A stretch of 64,000 nucleotides of DNA. Source: Mycolicibacterium wolinskyi (lineage in GTDB: Bacteria; Actinomycetota; Actinomycetes; Mycobacteriales; Mycobacteriaceae). The DNA lies in NCBI RefSeq assembly GCF_002101965.1, contig NZ_LQQA01000031.1:62001-126000 (forward strand), given 5' to 3'. A program made the translations under genes and the position numbers. The notes beneath the pieces are model-generated. The model worked only from the letters and a program-made list of their open reading frames with translations. It was not told where the DNA came from and made no database searches. Below are positions 16,994 to 25,388 of this stretch, in pieces (within the stretch, counting starts at the first letter, position 1; the number at the start of each line of letters is the position of its first letter).

Positions 16994-17072
16994 TGAAGAA
17001 TACTGAAGCGGTACAACACGTTACGCTTGACGCAGGCAGGCCGCGTCGCTTGCTTACCACATTGCGCGGAGA

Positions 17073-17777
17073 TTATGCGTCCGGCGACATGGGGGTCGGC
17101 CAGTCGGCGGGTGGGTCATGCAGCGCTGAGATGTCGGGCAGCGGTTTTCGGCACATCGCCCTCGCCTGATGCGGAGTCATACCCAGTGTGCGCAGCAACC
17201 TCTCGGTCACTTCGTCGACGGTGGCGTCCGTATCGCGTTGCGGACGTTCGCGGAGAAGCGTAGTGAGGCCGACGAGCATGCCCCCGGCGATGGCAAGGCC
17301 GAGTTCGGCGTCGGCGATGGTGAAGCGGTGTCGTTCGATCGCGGCGGCGATGTCGCGGAGGGCCCTCGGAGACAAGCCACGGTCGGACAAGATGAGCGAG
17401 CCGCCGTTGGCGAGCAGGAGCGCAGCTTCTTCGGGGCGGGAGCGGAAAAGGCGTCCAGTCAGACGGAAGTTGACGGCGAAGGCCTCGGCAGGATCTTCCA
17501 TTGATCCGGTGAAACCGTCCAGCAGGGCACCGAGATTGTCGAGGGCGTCGGCGACGGCCGCGTCGAACAACTCCTCCTTGCTGGAGAAGTGGTTGTAGAA
17601 GGACCCCATTCCGACGTCGGCCGCCTGGGTGATGTCCAGGATCGGGACGTTGAGCCTGCCTTCAGCGATGAAGCGTTGAGCCGCGCGGATCAGGGCGCTG
17701 CGGGTCTTCAGCTTCCGTTTTTGCAGGCGGTTGACCGGGGCATCGGGCGTTTCGGGGTCGCGCTCAGGCACGTCCAT
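17073..17777 (-). CDS. TetR family regulator
   Basis: A 234-aa regulator with a TetR helix-turn-helix (about residues 20-70, including DITQAADVGMGSFYNHFSSKEELF) and a helical ligand domain. The start is ATG 17777; an in-frame upstream start at 17798 would run into the operator. It is divergent from the plus-strand catabolic operon 17889-24624 and is its likely repressor. The ligand is presumably an aromatic acid or its CoA ester, given the CoA ligase in the operon. Confidence 0.82.
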   Translation of the reverse strand: MDVPERDPETPDAPVNRLQKRKLKTRSALIRAAQRFIAEGRLNVPILDITQAADVGMGSFYNHFSSKEELFDAAVADALDNLGALLDGFTGSMEDPAEAFAVNFRLTGRLFRSRPEEAALLLANGGSLILSDRGLSPRALRDIAAAIERHRFTIADAELGLAIAGGMLVGLTTLLRERPQRDTDATVDEVTERLLRTLGMTPHQARAMCRKPLPDISALHDPPADWPTPMSPDA

Positions 17778-17813
17778 GGACCGAAGATACCAGTTCAAGT
17801 CAGTGCTGATGAT

Positions 17814-17840
17814 TTCGTCAGATTGCCTTGACTGACGATT
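17814..17840. promoter_or_regulatory. Candidate TetR operator
   Basis: TTTCGTCAG (17814-17822) pairs with CTGACGATT (17832-17840), eight of nine positions matching, in the gap between the divergent TetR gene and the dioxygenase operon. Size and location suit a TetR-family site. Confidence 0.5.
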
Positions 17841-17888
17841 GAGTCGTATGTGACGATTTCCTCAGGTTGCGATTGAGGAGGCAGAGTT

Positions 17889-19031
17889 GTGGCGCAGGCT
17901 GTGACGCCCATGTCCGATGGGCACCGGTATTTGCACAGCGAACGCGGCGCATTGGCCGGTGAACATTCCGGCCGGGCGCGGGATCCGATCATTCGGGTCG
18001 CCGACATCGCGTGGCTGGAGTTCGACAAACCCGACCTTGTCCGCGCGGAGGCGTTCGCCCGTGCGTTCGGTTTCGGCGTCGCTCTGCGTGACCCGCAGGA
18101 GCTGCATCTGCGCGGGACCACTGCCGGTTCGCCCTGCGTGATCCTGCGGCGTGGTCAGCACAGCCGCTTCACCGGACTCGCGTTGCGCGCCGCCGACGAG
18201 GTCGACCTGCTGCGCCTGGCCGACAAGACCGGTGCTCGGTTGCAGCCGCTCCCCGAATCGATAGGGGGAACGGCGGTTCGGTTGACCGATCCCAGCGGCA
18301 TTGCGGTCAAAGTCGTCGCCGGCCTGCACACTCTGCCCGCCCAAACTGAACAGACACCGCAGGTGCGCAACACCGGAATCGCCGATTCGCGGATCAACGC
18401 CACAGTGCGACCACCGCGGGTACCCGCCCGCGTGCAGCGGCTGGGTCATGTGGTGCTGCAGTCCACCACGTACTTGCGGACGCTGAACTGGTATCTGGAA
18501 ACGTTCGGGATGATCGTAAGTGACTTCCTCTTCTTTCCCGGGCAGCGTGACCGCGGACCTGCAATGAGCTTCATCCGGTGCGACCGCGGCACCACTCCGG
18601 CCGACCACCACACCCTCGCCCTGGCACTTGGGCCGACCAACCGTTACGTTCACTCCGCTTATGAGGTCAGCGACCTCGACGCGCTGGCAGCCGGTGGCGA
18701 ATACCTCAGTGAGCGCGGCTATTTCCGGTCCTGGGGTATCGGTCGCCACATCCAGGGCAGCCAGTTGTTCGACTACTGGCGCGATCCTGACGGGTTCCTG
18801 GTGGAGCATTTCGCCGACGGTGACATGTTCGACAACACCGTCGAGCCCGGCTGGGCCCCGTTCACCGCATCGGGCCTTGCACAGTGGGGCCCCCCGGTGA
18901 CCAAGGACTTTCTCGACGCAACACCGCGGGCAGCACGACACCAAGTGACCTCGATGCTCAGCGCCCTGCGCGACAACAACGAATTCGACCTCGACCGCCT
19001 CGTCGGCTTACTGAAAGTTGCTACCCGATGA
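17889..19031 (+). CDS. Two-domain extradiol-type (VOC) dioxygenase
   Basis: A 380-aa type I extradiol dioxygenase-like protein that would cleave a catechol-type ring meta to the hydroxyls. The N-terminal VOC domain is about residues 35-145 and the catalytic domain about 180-310. Fe ligands can be assigned as H187 (RLGHVVL), H240 or H241 (DHHTLAL) and E306 (LVEHF), with H287 and Y297 near the active site. About 30 N-terminal residues are extra. GTG start at 17889 with GAGGAG upstream. First gene of a five-gene operon, joined to the FAH gene by ATGA. Confidence 0.8.
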   Translation: MAQAVTPMSDGHRYLHSERGALAGEHSGRARDPIIRVADIAWLEFDKPDLVRAEAFARAFGFGVALRDPQELHLRGTTAGSPCVILRRGQHSRFTGLALRAADEVDLLRLADKTGARLQPLPESIGGTAVRLTDPSGIAVKVVAGLHTLPAQTEQTPQVRNTGIADSRINATVRPPRVPARVQRLGHVVLQSTTYLRTLNWYLETFGMIVSDFLFFPGQRDRGPAMSFIRCDRGTTPADHHTLALALGPTNRYVHSAYEVSDLDALAAGGEYLSERGYFRSWGIGRHIQGSQLFDYWRDPDGFLVEHFADGDMFDNTVEPGWAPFTASGLAQWGPPVTKDFLDATPRAARHQVTSMLSALRDNNEFDLDRLVGLLKVATR

Positions 19032-19966
19032 CCATTTCCGTTCTGCGTACGACCGATGGCTGGTGGGTCCAGACCCGCACCGGCGCCACCAAGATCGCCA
19101 CCACCGCCACCAGCACCGGCGAGCTCCTCGCCGACCGTGCGGCCGTCGAGGCCGCTGCGGAGTCCGAGGGCTCCGTCGCGGTCGAGGAGCTGACGCTGCT
19201 GTCGCCAGTCACCGCTCCGTGCCGCGTGGTCGCTCAGATGACCAACTTCGAATCACACGTCCGCGATTCCGGGATGGACCCGAAGACGATGCCGCTGACG
19301 TTCTTTCGGAAGTCGTCGGCCTCGATCAGCGGACCCTTCGATGAGATCGTTCGGCCCGCGCACGTGGGCCTGCTGGACTACGAGATCGAAATCGGGCTGG
19401 TCATCGGACGCGACGTCCCGGTGGGCACCAGAATCACCGATGCCAACCTTGCCGATTACATCGCGGGCCTGACCATCACCAACGACGTGTCGGCCCGCGA
19501 CATTCAGCTACCGCAAACCCAGTTCTACGAGGCTAAGTCCTATCCGACCTTCACCCCGGTAGGACCCGCGCTAGTGCTCGTCGATGCCGCTGAACTCGCC
19601 CGTTTCGGTGACCTGCGGCTGCGGCTGAGCGTCAGCGGCGACGAGCGTCAGAACGCCCTCGTTGACGGTGACATGTTGTACCGCCCGCTACAAGCCCTGC
19701 AGTCTCTGACGCGCTTCCAAGAGCTGGCCGCGGGCGACCTCATCCTCACGGGGACCCCGGCAGGCACCGCGCTGACCGCCCCACCCAAACCGATCGAGAT
19801 GATCGGCAACCTGCTGCCGCCCGTGGTCAAGTGGAAGGCGTTCATCTCACGGCAGGCCAAAAACCCGAAGTACCTGCAGCACGGCGATGTCGTCGAGGCC
19901 TCCATCGCCACCGACGACGGCGCCCTCGACCTGGGCGCCCAGCGGTTGACGGTGCGGCACGGATGA
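19028..19966 (+). CDS. Fumarylacetoacetate hydrolase family protein
   Basis: A 312-aa FAH-fold enzyme that would hydrolyse or isomerise the ring-cleavage product. Metal-binding carboxylates lie in LLDYEIEIGLVIG, and NDVSARDIQ and LTGTPAG motifs follow. A small N-terminal domain is present, as in the ~300-aa members of the family. ATG 19028 overlaps the dioxygenase stop, and the stop overlaps the ligase start as ATGA. A paralogue is at 27897; both share LLSPVT-PCRV and SGMDP segments. Confidence 0.85.
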   Translation: MTISVLRTTDGWWVQTRTGATKIATTATSTGELLADRAAVEAAAESEGSVAVEELTLLSPVTAPCRVVAQMTNFESHVRDSGMDPKTMPLTFFRKSSASISGPFDEIVRPAHVGLLDYEIEIGLVIGRDVPVGTRITDANLADYIAGLTITNDVSARDIQLPQTQFYEAKSYPTFTPVGPALVLVDAAELARFGDLRLRLSVSGDERQNALVDGDMLYRPLQALQSLTRFQELAAGDLILTGTPAGTALTAPPKPIEMIGNLLPPVVKWKAFISRQAKNPKYLQHGDVVEASIATDDGALDLGAQRLTVRHG

Positions 19967-21849
19967 GCGCCGACATGCTGTGGCCTGCCGCTCGATCGCC
20001 GCAGGACATCACTGCCATCGAAGATGTCCCGCTGGAACGTCGCGGACTGCCCGCGTGCACCTACGACATCGTCCTGCGCGCAGGGCGGTTGTGGCCTGAC
20101 CGCACGGCTGTCACCGTCCTGCCCGACGGAATCGACTATGCGAGAAGCTCGCGCCGGACGTTCGGCGAACTTGCCGCCGATGTGACACGTGCGGCAAAAG
20201 CGTTGCGACACTGTGGTATCAGCCGACGCGACGCAGTGCTGCTGATCAGCCCAAACTGCGATGAGCTGATCACGGCCACCCTCGCTGCGCAGGCCGCCGG
20301 CATCGCGGAGCCGATCAACGGGTCGCTGTCCGGCGACCACGTCGCCGAACTGGCTCGGCTCTCGGGTGCCCGGGTGCTGATCACCGCCGACCCCGAGCTC
20401 GACCCCGCCGGTATGGAACGCGCCGCCGACCTCGCCGGCGCGGGAATGATCGACACGGTGTTGTTGCTGCGTCCCACGCCGGCTGACGGCACACCGGGCC
20501 CACTGCCGGATCTGCCAGGCGTCACGGTGGCCTACCTGTCGGTCTTGGCCGCTGAGCACGACGCCGAACCACTCGACGGTGGGCAGGCTGAATCAGCGGA
20601 CCTGGCCGCCCTGTTCCACACCGGCGGCACCACCGGCACGCCGAAACTGGCCGCGCACACCCACGGCAACGAAGTCGCCGACGCGTGGATGGTCGCGGTC
20701 AGCGCTGACCTCGACGAGGATGCTGTGGTCTTCGCCGCGCTGCCGCTGTTTCACGTCAACGCCTTGATCGTCACCCTGTTGGCCCCACTGCTTCGAGGCC
20801 AGCCCGTCGTGTGGGCAGGACCGCTGGGATACCGCGACGTGGGCTTGTACCAGAACTTCTGGAAGATCGTGGAGCACTATCGGCTGGCGGCGATGAGCGC
20901 CGTGCCGACCGTGTACGCGGTGCTCGCCCGAATTCCCGTCGACGCCGACATCTCGAGTCTCAGCTCCGCGGTGTCAGGTGCTTCGGCGCTGCCGGACACC
21001 GTGCGCCAGGACTTTCGCGACGCCACCGGCGTGAGTCTGGTCGAAGGCTACGGGCTCACCGAGGCGACTTGCGCCAGCGCCCGTAGCTTCCCCGAGCACC
21101 CGCGCCCCGGCTCGGTCGGACAGCGCATGCCGTACCAGAAGGTCAGGACAGTCGAGGTCGGCGACGACGGTGCCTGGCGGGACCTGTCGTCAGGTCAGGT
21201 CGGGACGCTGGCGATCGGCGGTCCCACCGTCTTCCCCGGCTATGTCACCGCCCGCACCGACGACGGCTACGTACTCGACGGCCGTGACGCACTGCGCGAA
21301 AGCTGGCTCGACACCGGCGATCTGGCCCGCGTCGACGACGACGGTTTCATCTACCTGGCGGGCATAGCCAAAGACCTCATCATCCGCGGCGGCCACAACA
21401 TCGACCCCGTTCTGATCGAGGATGCGCTGCTCGCTCATCCCGACGTCACTGCGGCCGCAGCAGTCGCGCGACCAGACGTCCATTCGGGCGAAGTGCCAGT
21501 CGGATTCGTCACGGTGCGGCCCGGCGCGACCGTCACCGGTGACGGCTTGACCGCCTTCGTGGGCGAGCGGATCAGCGAACGCGCCGCCACCCCCAAGACG
21601 GTCACCATCATCGACGCGATACCCATGACCGACGTCGGCAAGCCCCACAAGGTGCCGCTGCGGGCCACCGCCGCTCAACACGCGCTCACCGACGCGCTCG
21701 CCGACCAACCCGGAGTGCTGCAGATCGTCGGCCAGGTCAGTGCCGGAGGGCCTGTCGTCGTGCTCACCCTCGGCCAGGCAGCCGACCGCACCGCCGTGGA
21801 ACGGGTGGTGAAGTCGTTCGCGGTGAACTACGAGATTCACCAGCAATGA
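19963..21849 (+). CDS. Acyl-CoA synthetase (AMP-forming)
   Basis: A 628-aa ANL-family ligase that would activate a carboxylic acid to its CoA ester. The P-loop HTGGTTGTPKLAAHTH, then YGLTEATCA, DTGDLARVDDDGFIYL and GGHNIDP are in order. The last part after about residue 560 (MTDVGKPHKVPL carries the catalytic Lys region) adds about 60 residues to the usual length. Such ligases in fatty- or aromatic-acid operons act on the starting acid. It overlaps both neighbours by ATGA. Confidence 0.85.
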   Translation: MSADMLWPAARSPQDITAIEDVPLERRGLPACTYDIVLRAGRLWPDRTAVTVLPDGIDYARSSRRTFGELAADVTRAAKALRHCGISRRDAVLLISPNCDELITATLAAQAAGIAEPINGSLSGDHVAELARLSGARVLITADPELDPAGMERAADLAGAGMIDTVLLLRPTPADGTPGPLPDLPGVTVAYLSVLAAEHDAEPLDGGQAESADLAALFHTGGTTGTPKLAAHTHGNEVADAWMVAVSADLDEDAVVFAALPLFHVNALIVTLLAPLLRGQPVVWAGPLGYRDVGLYQNFWKIVEHYRLAAMSAVPTVYAVLARIPVDADISSLSSAVSGASALPDTVRQDFRDATGVSLVEGYGLTEATCASARSFPEHPRPGSVGQRMPYQKVRTVEVGDDGAWRDLSSGQVGTLAIGGPTVFPGYVTARTDDGYVLDGRDALRESWLDTGDLARVDDDGFIYLAGIAKDLIIRGGHNIDPVLIEDALLAHPDVTAAAAVARPDVHSGEVPVGFVTVRPGATVTGDGLTAFVGERISERAATPKTVTIIDAIPMTDVGKPHKVPLRATAAQHALTDALADQPGVLQIVGQVSAGGPVVVLTLGQAADRTAVERVVKSFAVNYEIHQQ

Positions 21850-23426
21850 CACCCCCAACGAATAAGACACCCGCCGAACACGTTTCGGTTGCCGTGGTCG
21901 GGGGCGGGCCCACCGGGATCGCGGCAGCGACCCTGCTGGCCCAATACGGTGTCGACAGCCTTGTGTTGGACCGGTGGCCGCACGTCTATCCGCAGCCGCG
22001 GGCGGTACACCTCGACGACGAGGTGTACCGGATCCTGGGCCGCCTCGGCGTCGCGCAGGAGTTCGCCGACATCTCCCGCCCGGCCCGTGGCCTGCGCCTG
22101 GTCGACCGAAATCTGGCCGTACTGGCTGAGTTTCAGCGAGATACGTCGCCCACGAGCAACGGCTTTCCGGCGGCAAGCATGTTCGATCAACCTGAACTCG
22201 AGGAACTACTCCGGCAGAATCTCCGCCGCTACCCAAATGCCGAGTTCCGGGGTGACGTCGAGGTCCTGAACGTCACCTCCAACGGCGCGGGCAATCCGCT
22301 GCGTCTGCGAGTCCGCAACCGCATGAGCGGCCTCGAGTCGCTGATCACCGCGGACTACGTGCTGGGCTGCGACGGCGCCAACAGCATGGTGCGCACGGCG
22401 ATCGGTGCCAGGATGCGCAACCTGAAGTTCGATCAGCGCTGGCTGGTGATCGACATTGCCACCGACGCCGAGTTGAACCAGTGGGACGGTGTGCATCAGG
22501 TCTGTGACGGTGATCGCGCCGGAACGTACATGCGGATCGGCCCCACCCGCTACCGGTGGGAGTTTCAGCTCCTCGACCACGAATCGGTCGACGACTACGC
22601 CGCCCTGCCCGCACTGCAAAGGCTGATCGCTCCGTGGACGCGGGGCATCGAGGACGCCGACCTGCGGGTGATCCGCGTCGCCGAGTACACCTTCCGCGCC
22701 CAGATCGCCGACCACTGGCGCCGTGGCAACGTCTTTCTGCTCGGCGATGCCGCCCATCTGACCCCGCCGTTCATCGGCCAGGGCATGGGTGCTGGACTTC
22801 GCGACGCGATGAACCTGGCCTGGAAGATCACCGGAGTTCACCGCGGTGAATTGCCGCCCGCCACACTCGACAGCTACGAAGACGAACGCCGCCCGCACGC
22901 TCGTCACATGATCTCGCTGGCGCTCAACGTGGGGCGCGCCATGACTTCTGGTGGCCGGGTCGGGACGGCTGTGAGGTCGCTCGTACTGCCCCGGCTGCAC
23001 CTGATACCAGGACTGCGCGCGAAGATCACCGATTCGCAGACTCCGCCCCTGCGGCCCTCGACGCTGGTGCAGCGCACCCTGTGCACACGTGGCATTGCCG
23101 GCCACCTGTGTCCGAACGCATTGCTCGACAACGGGGTTCGCCTTGATGACGAGCTGGGCGTCGGCTTCGGCGTGATCACGGCGACGCTGACCGCGACGCA
23201 GCAGGAGATGGTGACGGCCCGTGGCGCGCGGACGGTGCGCGTGGCACCAGGATCCGAGCTGGCCCGCTGGCTCGAGAGTCATCAGAAGACAGCGGCAGTG
23301 GTAAGACCCGACCGCACCGTGCTGATGGCGGGGCGCGATGTCACCGCAGTGTGCCGGGCGCTTCCACATTTCTTGCCGGAACAATCTCCGGCGCGGACCA
23401 CTGCTGCCCAATCCCAAAAGGACTGA
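21846..23426 (+). CDS. FAD-dependent aromatic monooxygenase (MhpA-like)
   Basis: A 526-aa class A flavin hydroxylase similar to 3-(3-hydroxyphenyl)propionate hydroxylase MhpA. The dinucleotide fold VVGGGPTGIAAA is at residues 17-28, a DG motif (GCDGANS) near 177, and the second FAD motif GDAAHLTPPFIGQGMG near 300, followed by NLAWK. It probably hydroxylates a phenolic acid to the catechol cleaved by the dioxygenase at 17889. ATGA overlap with the ligase. Confidence 0.87.
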   Translation: MTPPTNKTPAEHVSVAVVGGGPTGIAAATLLAQYGVDSLVLDRWPHVYPQPRAVHLDDEVYRILGRLGVAQEFADISRPARGLRLVDRNLAVLAEFQRDTSPTSNGFPAASMFDQPELEELLRQNLRRYPNAEFRGDVEVLNVTSNGAGNPLRLRVRNRMSGLESLITADYVLGCDGANSMVRTAIGARMRNLKFDQRWLVIDIATDAELNQWDGVHQVCDGDRAGTYMRIGPTRYRWEFQLLDHESVDDYAALPALQRLIAPWTRGIEDADLRVIRVAEYTFRAQIADHWRRGNVFLLGDAAHLTPPFIGQGMGAGLRDAMNLAWKITGVHRGELPPATLDSYEDERRPHARHMISLALNVGRAMTSGGRVGTAVRSLVLPRLHLIPGLRAKITDSQTPPLRPSTLVQRTLCTRGIAGHLCPNALLDNGVRLDDELGVGFGVITATLTATQQEMVTARGARTVRVAPGSELARWLESHQKTAAVVRPDRTVLMAGRDVTAVCRALPHFLPEQSPARTTAAQSQKD

Positions 23427-23430
23427 CCAC

Positions 23431-24624
23431 GTGTTTCGTCATCCCGCCGCTGTTCCGGCGTACCGGCCGGACATTTACACTCGCGCAGCCATACTCGATC
23501 CCTACCCCCACTATCGAGCGATGCGTGAGCTGGGGCCTGTGGTGTGGCTGGCCCGCCACCGCCTCTACGCCCTGCCGCGCTACGCCGAATGCAAGGCGAC
23601 CCTGCGTGACGACGGACGGTACCTCTCCGGACATGGAGTTGCGGCCAATCCTCTGACAAACCGACTATCGCGCGGCACCACCCTCAACAGTGACGGGGCC
23701 GATCACGACCGGCGGCGCAAGCTCGTCGCGCATCGCTTGATGCCGCGCTCTCTGCGCAGCCTCGGCGACGATGTCGATACACAGGCCCGGTCCCTCGTCG
23801 ACGACGCCGTGCGCCGAGGAACTGTGGACGCGGTCGCCGATCTCGCCACCGCACTTCCGCTGGCCGTTGTCCCTGATCTGGTGGGCTGGCCCCGCGATGA
23901 GCGCGCCCACCTACTCAATTGGGCGGCAGCAACCTTCGACATTCTCGGCCCCGCGAATTGGCAAGCACTCAAGGCGGTGCCGCGCAGCCTGCACATGCTG
24001 CGCTTCGCGCGCCGTGTGGTCCGCGAGCGCAACGTGCTGCCGGGGAGCATGGCTCACGAACTACTCACCGCCGTCGACGAGGACGGGCTGGCCGCCGAGG
24101 ACGTGCCGCCCCTGCTCATCGACTACATCGCCCCGTCGCTCGACACGACGATCAGCGCCATCTCCAGTGCTCTCTACCTGTTCGCCACCCATCCCGAACA
24201 ATGGCACCTTCTCAAAGAAGAGCCCGCCCTGTTGTCCAACGCTGTCAACGAGATCGTGCGATTCGAGTCACCACTTCGGGCCTTCACCCGAAAGGTGCTT
24301 CAAGAGACCGAGATCGGCGGTACGCAGCTTCCCGCGGGGGCGCGGGTACTGGTGATGTACGCCTCTGCCAACCGTGACGAACGGGAATGGGACGCCCCCG
24401 ACGTCTTCGACATCCGCAACAACGCCGGACGCCACGTCGGGTTCGGCAGCGGCGCACACGCCTGCGCCGGCCAAGGGCTGGCCCGGTTGGAGACCACCGC
24501 GATGCTGCAGGCGCTCATCGAACGCGTCGACCGCATCGAGATCGCTGCCGAGCCGACGTGGGCCGTCAACAACGTCATTCACCGCCACGAGCACCTACCG
24601 GTACGGCTCATTCCTGCCGCATGA
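23431..24624 (+). CDS. Cytochrome P450
   Basis: A 397-aa bacterial soluble P450. The heme loop FGSGAHACAGQGLARLE has the cysteine ligand at C345. The K-helix ExxR is in NEIVRFES, and the I-helix reads SLDTT, with Ser where Gly is usual before the acid-alcohol pair. GTG 23431 follows AAAAGGA; a longer reading starting in the previous gene is rejected. Four bases separate it from the monooxygenase. It is last in the operon. No ferredoxin or reductase gene is adjacent, so it must use partners from elsewhere. Confidence 0.88.
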   Translation: MFRHPAAVPAYRPDIYTRAAILDPYPHYRAMRELGPVVWLARHRLYALPRYAECKATLRDDGRYLSGHGVAANPLTNRLSRGTTLNSDGADHDRRRKLVAHRLMPRSLRSLGDDVDTQARSLVDDAVRRGTVDAVADLATALPLAVVPDLVGWPRDERAHLLNWAAATFDILGPANWQALKAVPRSLHMLRFARRVVRERNVLPGSMAHELLTAVDEDGLAAEDVPPLLIDYIAPSLDTTISAISSALYLFATHPEQWHLLKEEPALLSNAVNEIVRFESPLRAFTRKVLQETEIGGTQLPAGARVLVMYASANRDEREWDAPDVFDIRNNAGRHVGFGSGAHACAGQGLARLETTAMLQALIERVDRIEIAAEPTWAVNNVIHRHEHLPVRLIPAA

Positions 24625-24648
24625 GGTCACGCGTAAACACCGGTCCGT

Positions 24649-25186
24649 TCACCCGAGGAGGGGTGTGCGTCCCGCTGTCAAGGCGTCGAGCCGAGTCTGC
24701 ATCGCGTCTCGAACGCGCACAGCGAGGTCATCTGCGGACTCATCGGCATCAGGCATGATCTCCGGCATCACCGCTGTGACGAGCTTGGTGGGCAGTGGTA
24801 TAAGGCAGCAGGCCGACCACGCCGAAGTTCCGGCCGCAGGGAATGGACACGCTCACAGTAAGGTCCTTGACGCGCAACAACTTCGGCAATCGAAGCGCCC
24901 GTCAGCGGCCTGACCGTCGCTGAGCATCACCAGCGACTCTCCGGCCCCGGCAGTGACGATCGACACGATGGTCGTCCACGTCACCGCCCGGGAAGACGAG
25001 AACATTGTGACCGGCTTCGAAGGCTGCGTCGGCAGCCGTTCGGCCGCCCGGCGTGCCACCAAATCTCTCGACAAGCGATCCGGCGCCGAGCGTCCACGCG
25101 ATCTGATGCAGCATCGCTGTGGTTGGCCGTGTGATGCCCGCGGCCTGGCGCGCCTCGACCAAGGCCCCAACGTTGAGATCGATGAC
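24649..25186 (-). pseudogene. Lysophospholipid acyltransferase remnant
   Basis: Decayed PlsC-like acyltransferase, legible only by switching frames. From high to low coordinates the pieces are: GITRPTTAMLHQIAW and VLVFPGGDVD (ending about 24974); then VTAGAGESLVMLSDGQ in a second frame, after a deletion of about 30 residues; then RLPKLLRVKD and NFGVVGLLPY in a third; then KLVTAVMPEI to the TGA at 24649 in a fourth. At least three frame changes and an internal deletion are needed, so it is non-functional. The N-terminal HxxxxD part is missing and replaced by the fragment at 25187. Confidence 0.7.
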
Positions 25187-25376
25187 CCAGGGCGCGACGC
25201 GGTCCAGGGACTGCAGGTTCATGTCGACGATCCACACGATCTCCCCGAGGTCGGGCACCAATCGGGTCGAGCACCGCTTCCCAGATCGCTCCCTCGTCCA
25301 GGATCATCGCCGTGGACAACCACGGCACGCGGGAAGCGATGAGATCCAGGTCCGAGCAATCGTCACGATGGTTCAT
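25187..25376 (-). pseudogene. Fragment of a transketolase/PDH E1-like TPP enzyme
   Basis: Two short reading frames give LDEGAIWEAVLDP and, after a shift near 25262, GEIVWIVDMNLQSLDRVAPW. This is the thiamine-diphosphate-binding stretch of pyruvate dehydrogenase E1/transketolase-type proteins (acidic Asp-Glu-Gly, then DxN). Only about 60 residues of a protein usually over 700 aa remain, fused out of place to the acyltransferase remnant. The recognition is from memory of family motifs. Confidence 0.55.
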
Positions 25377-25388
25377 CGTTCCTTCGAT

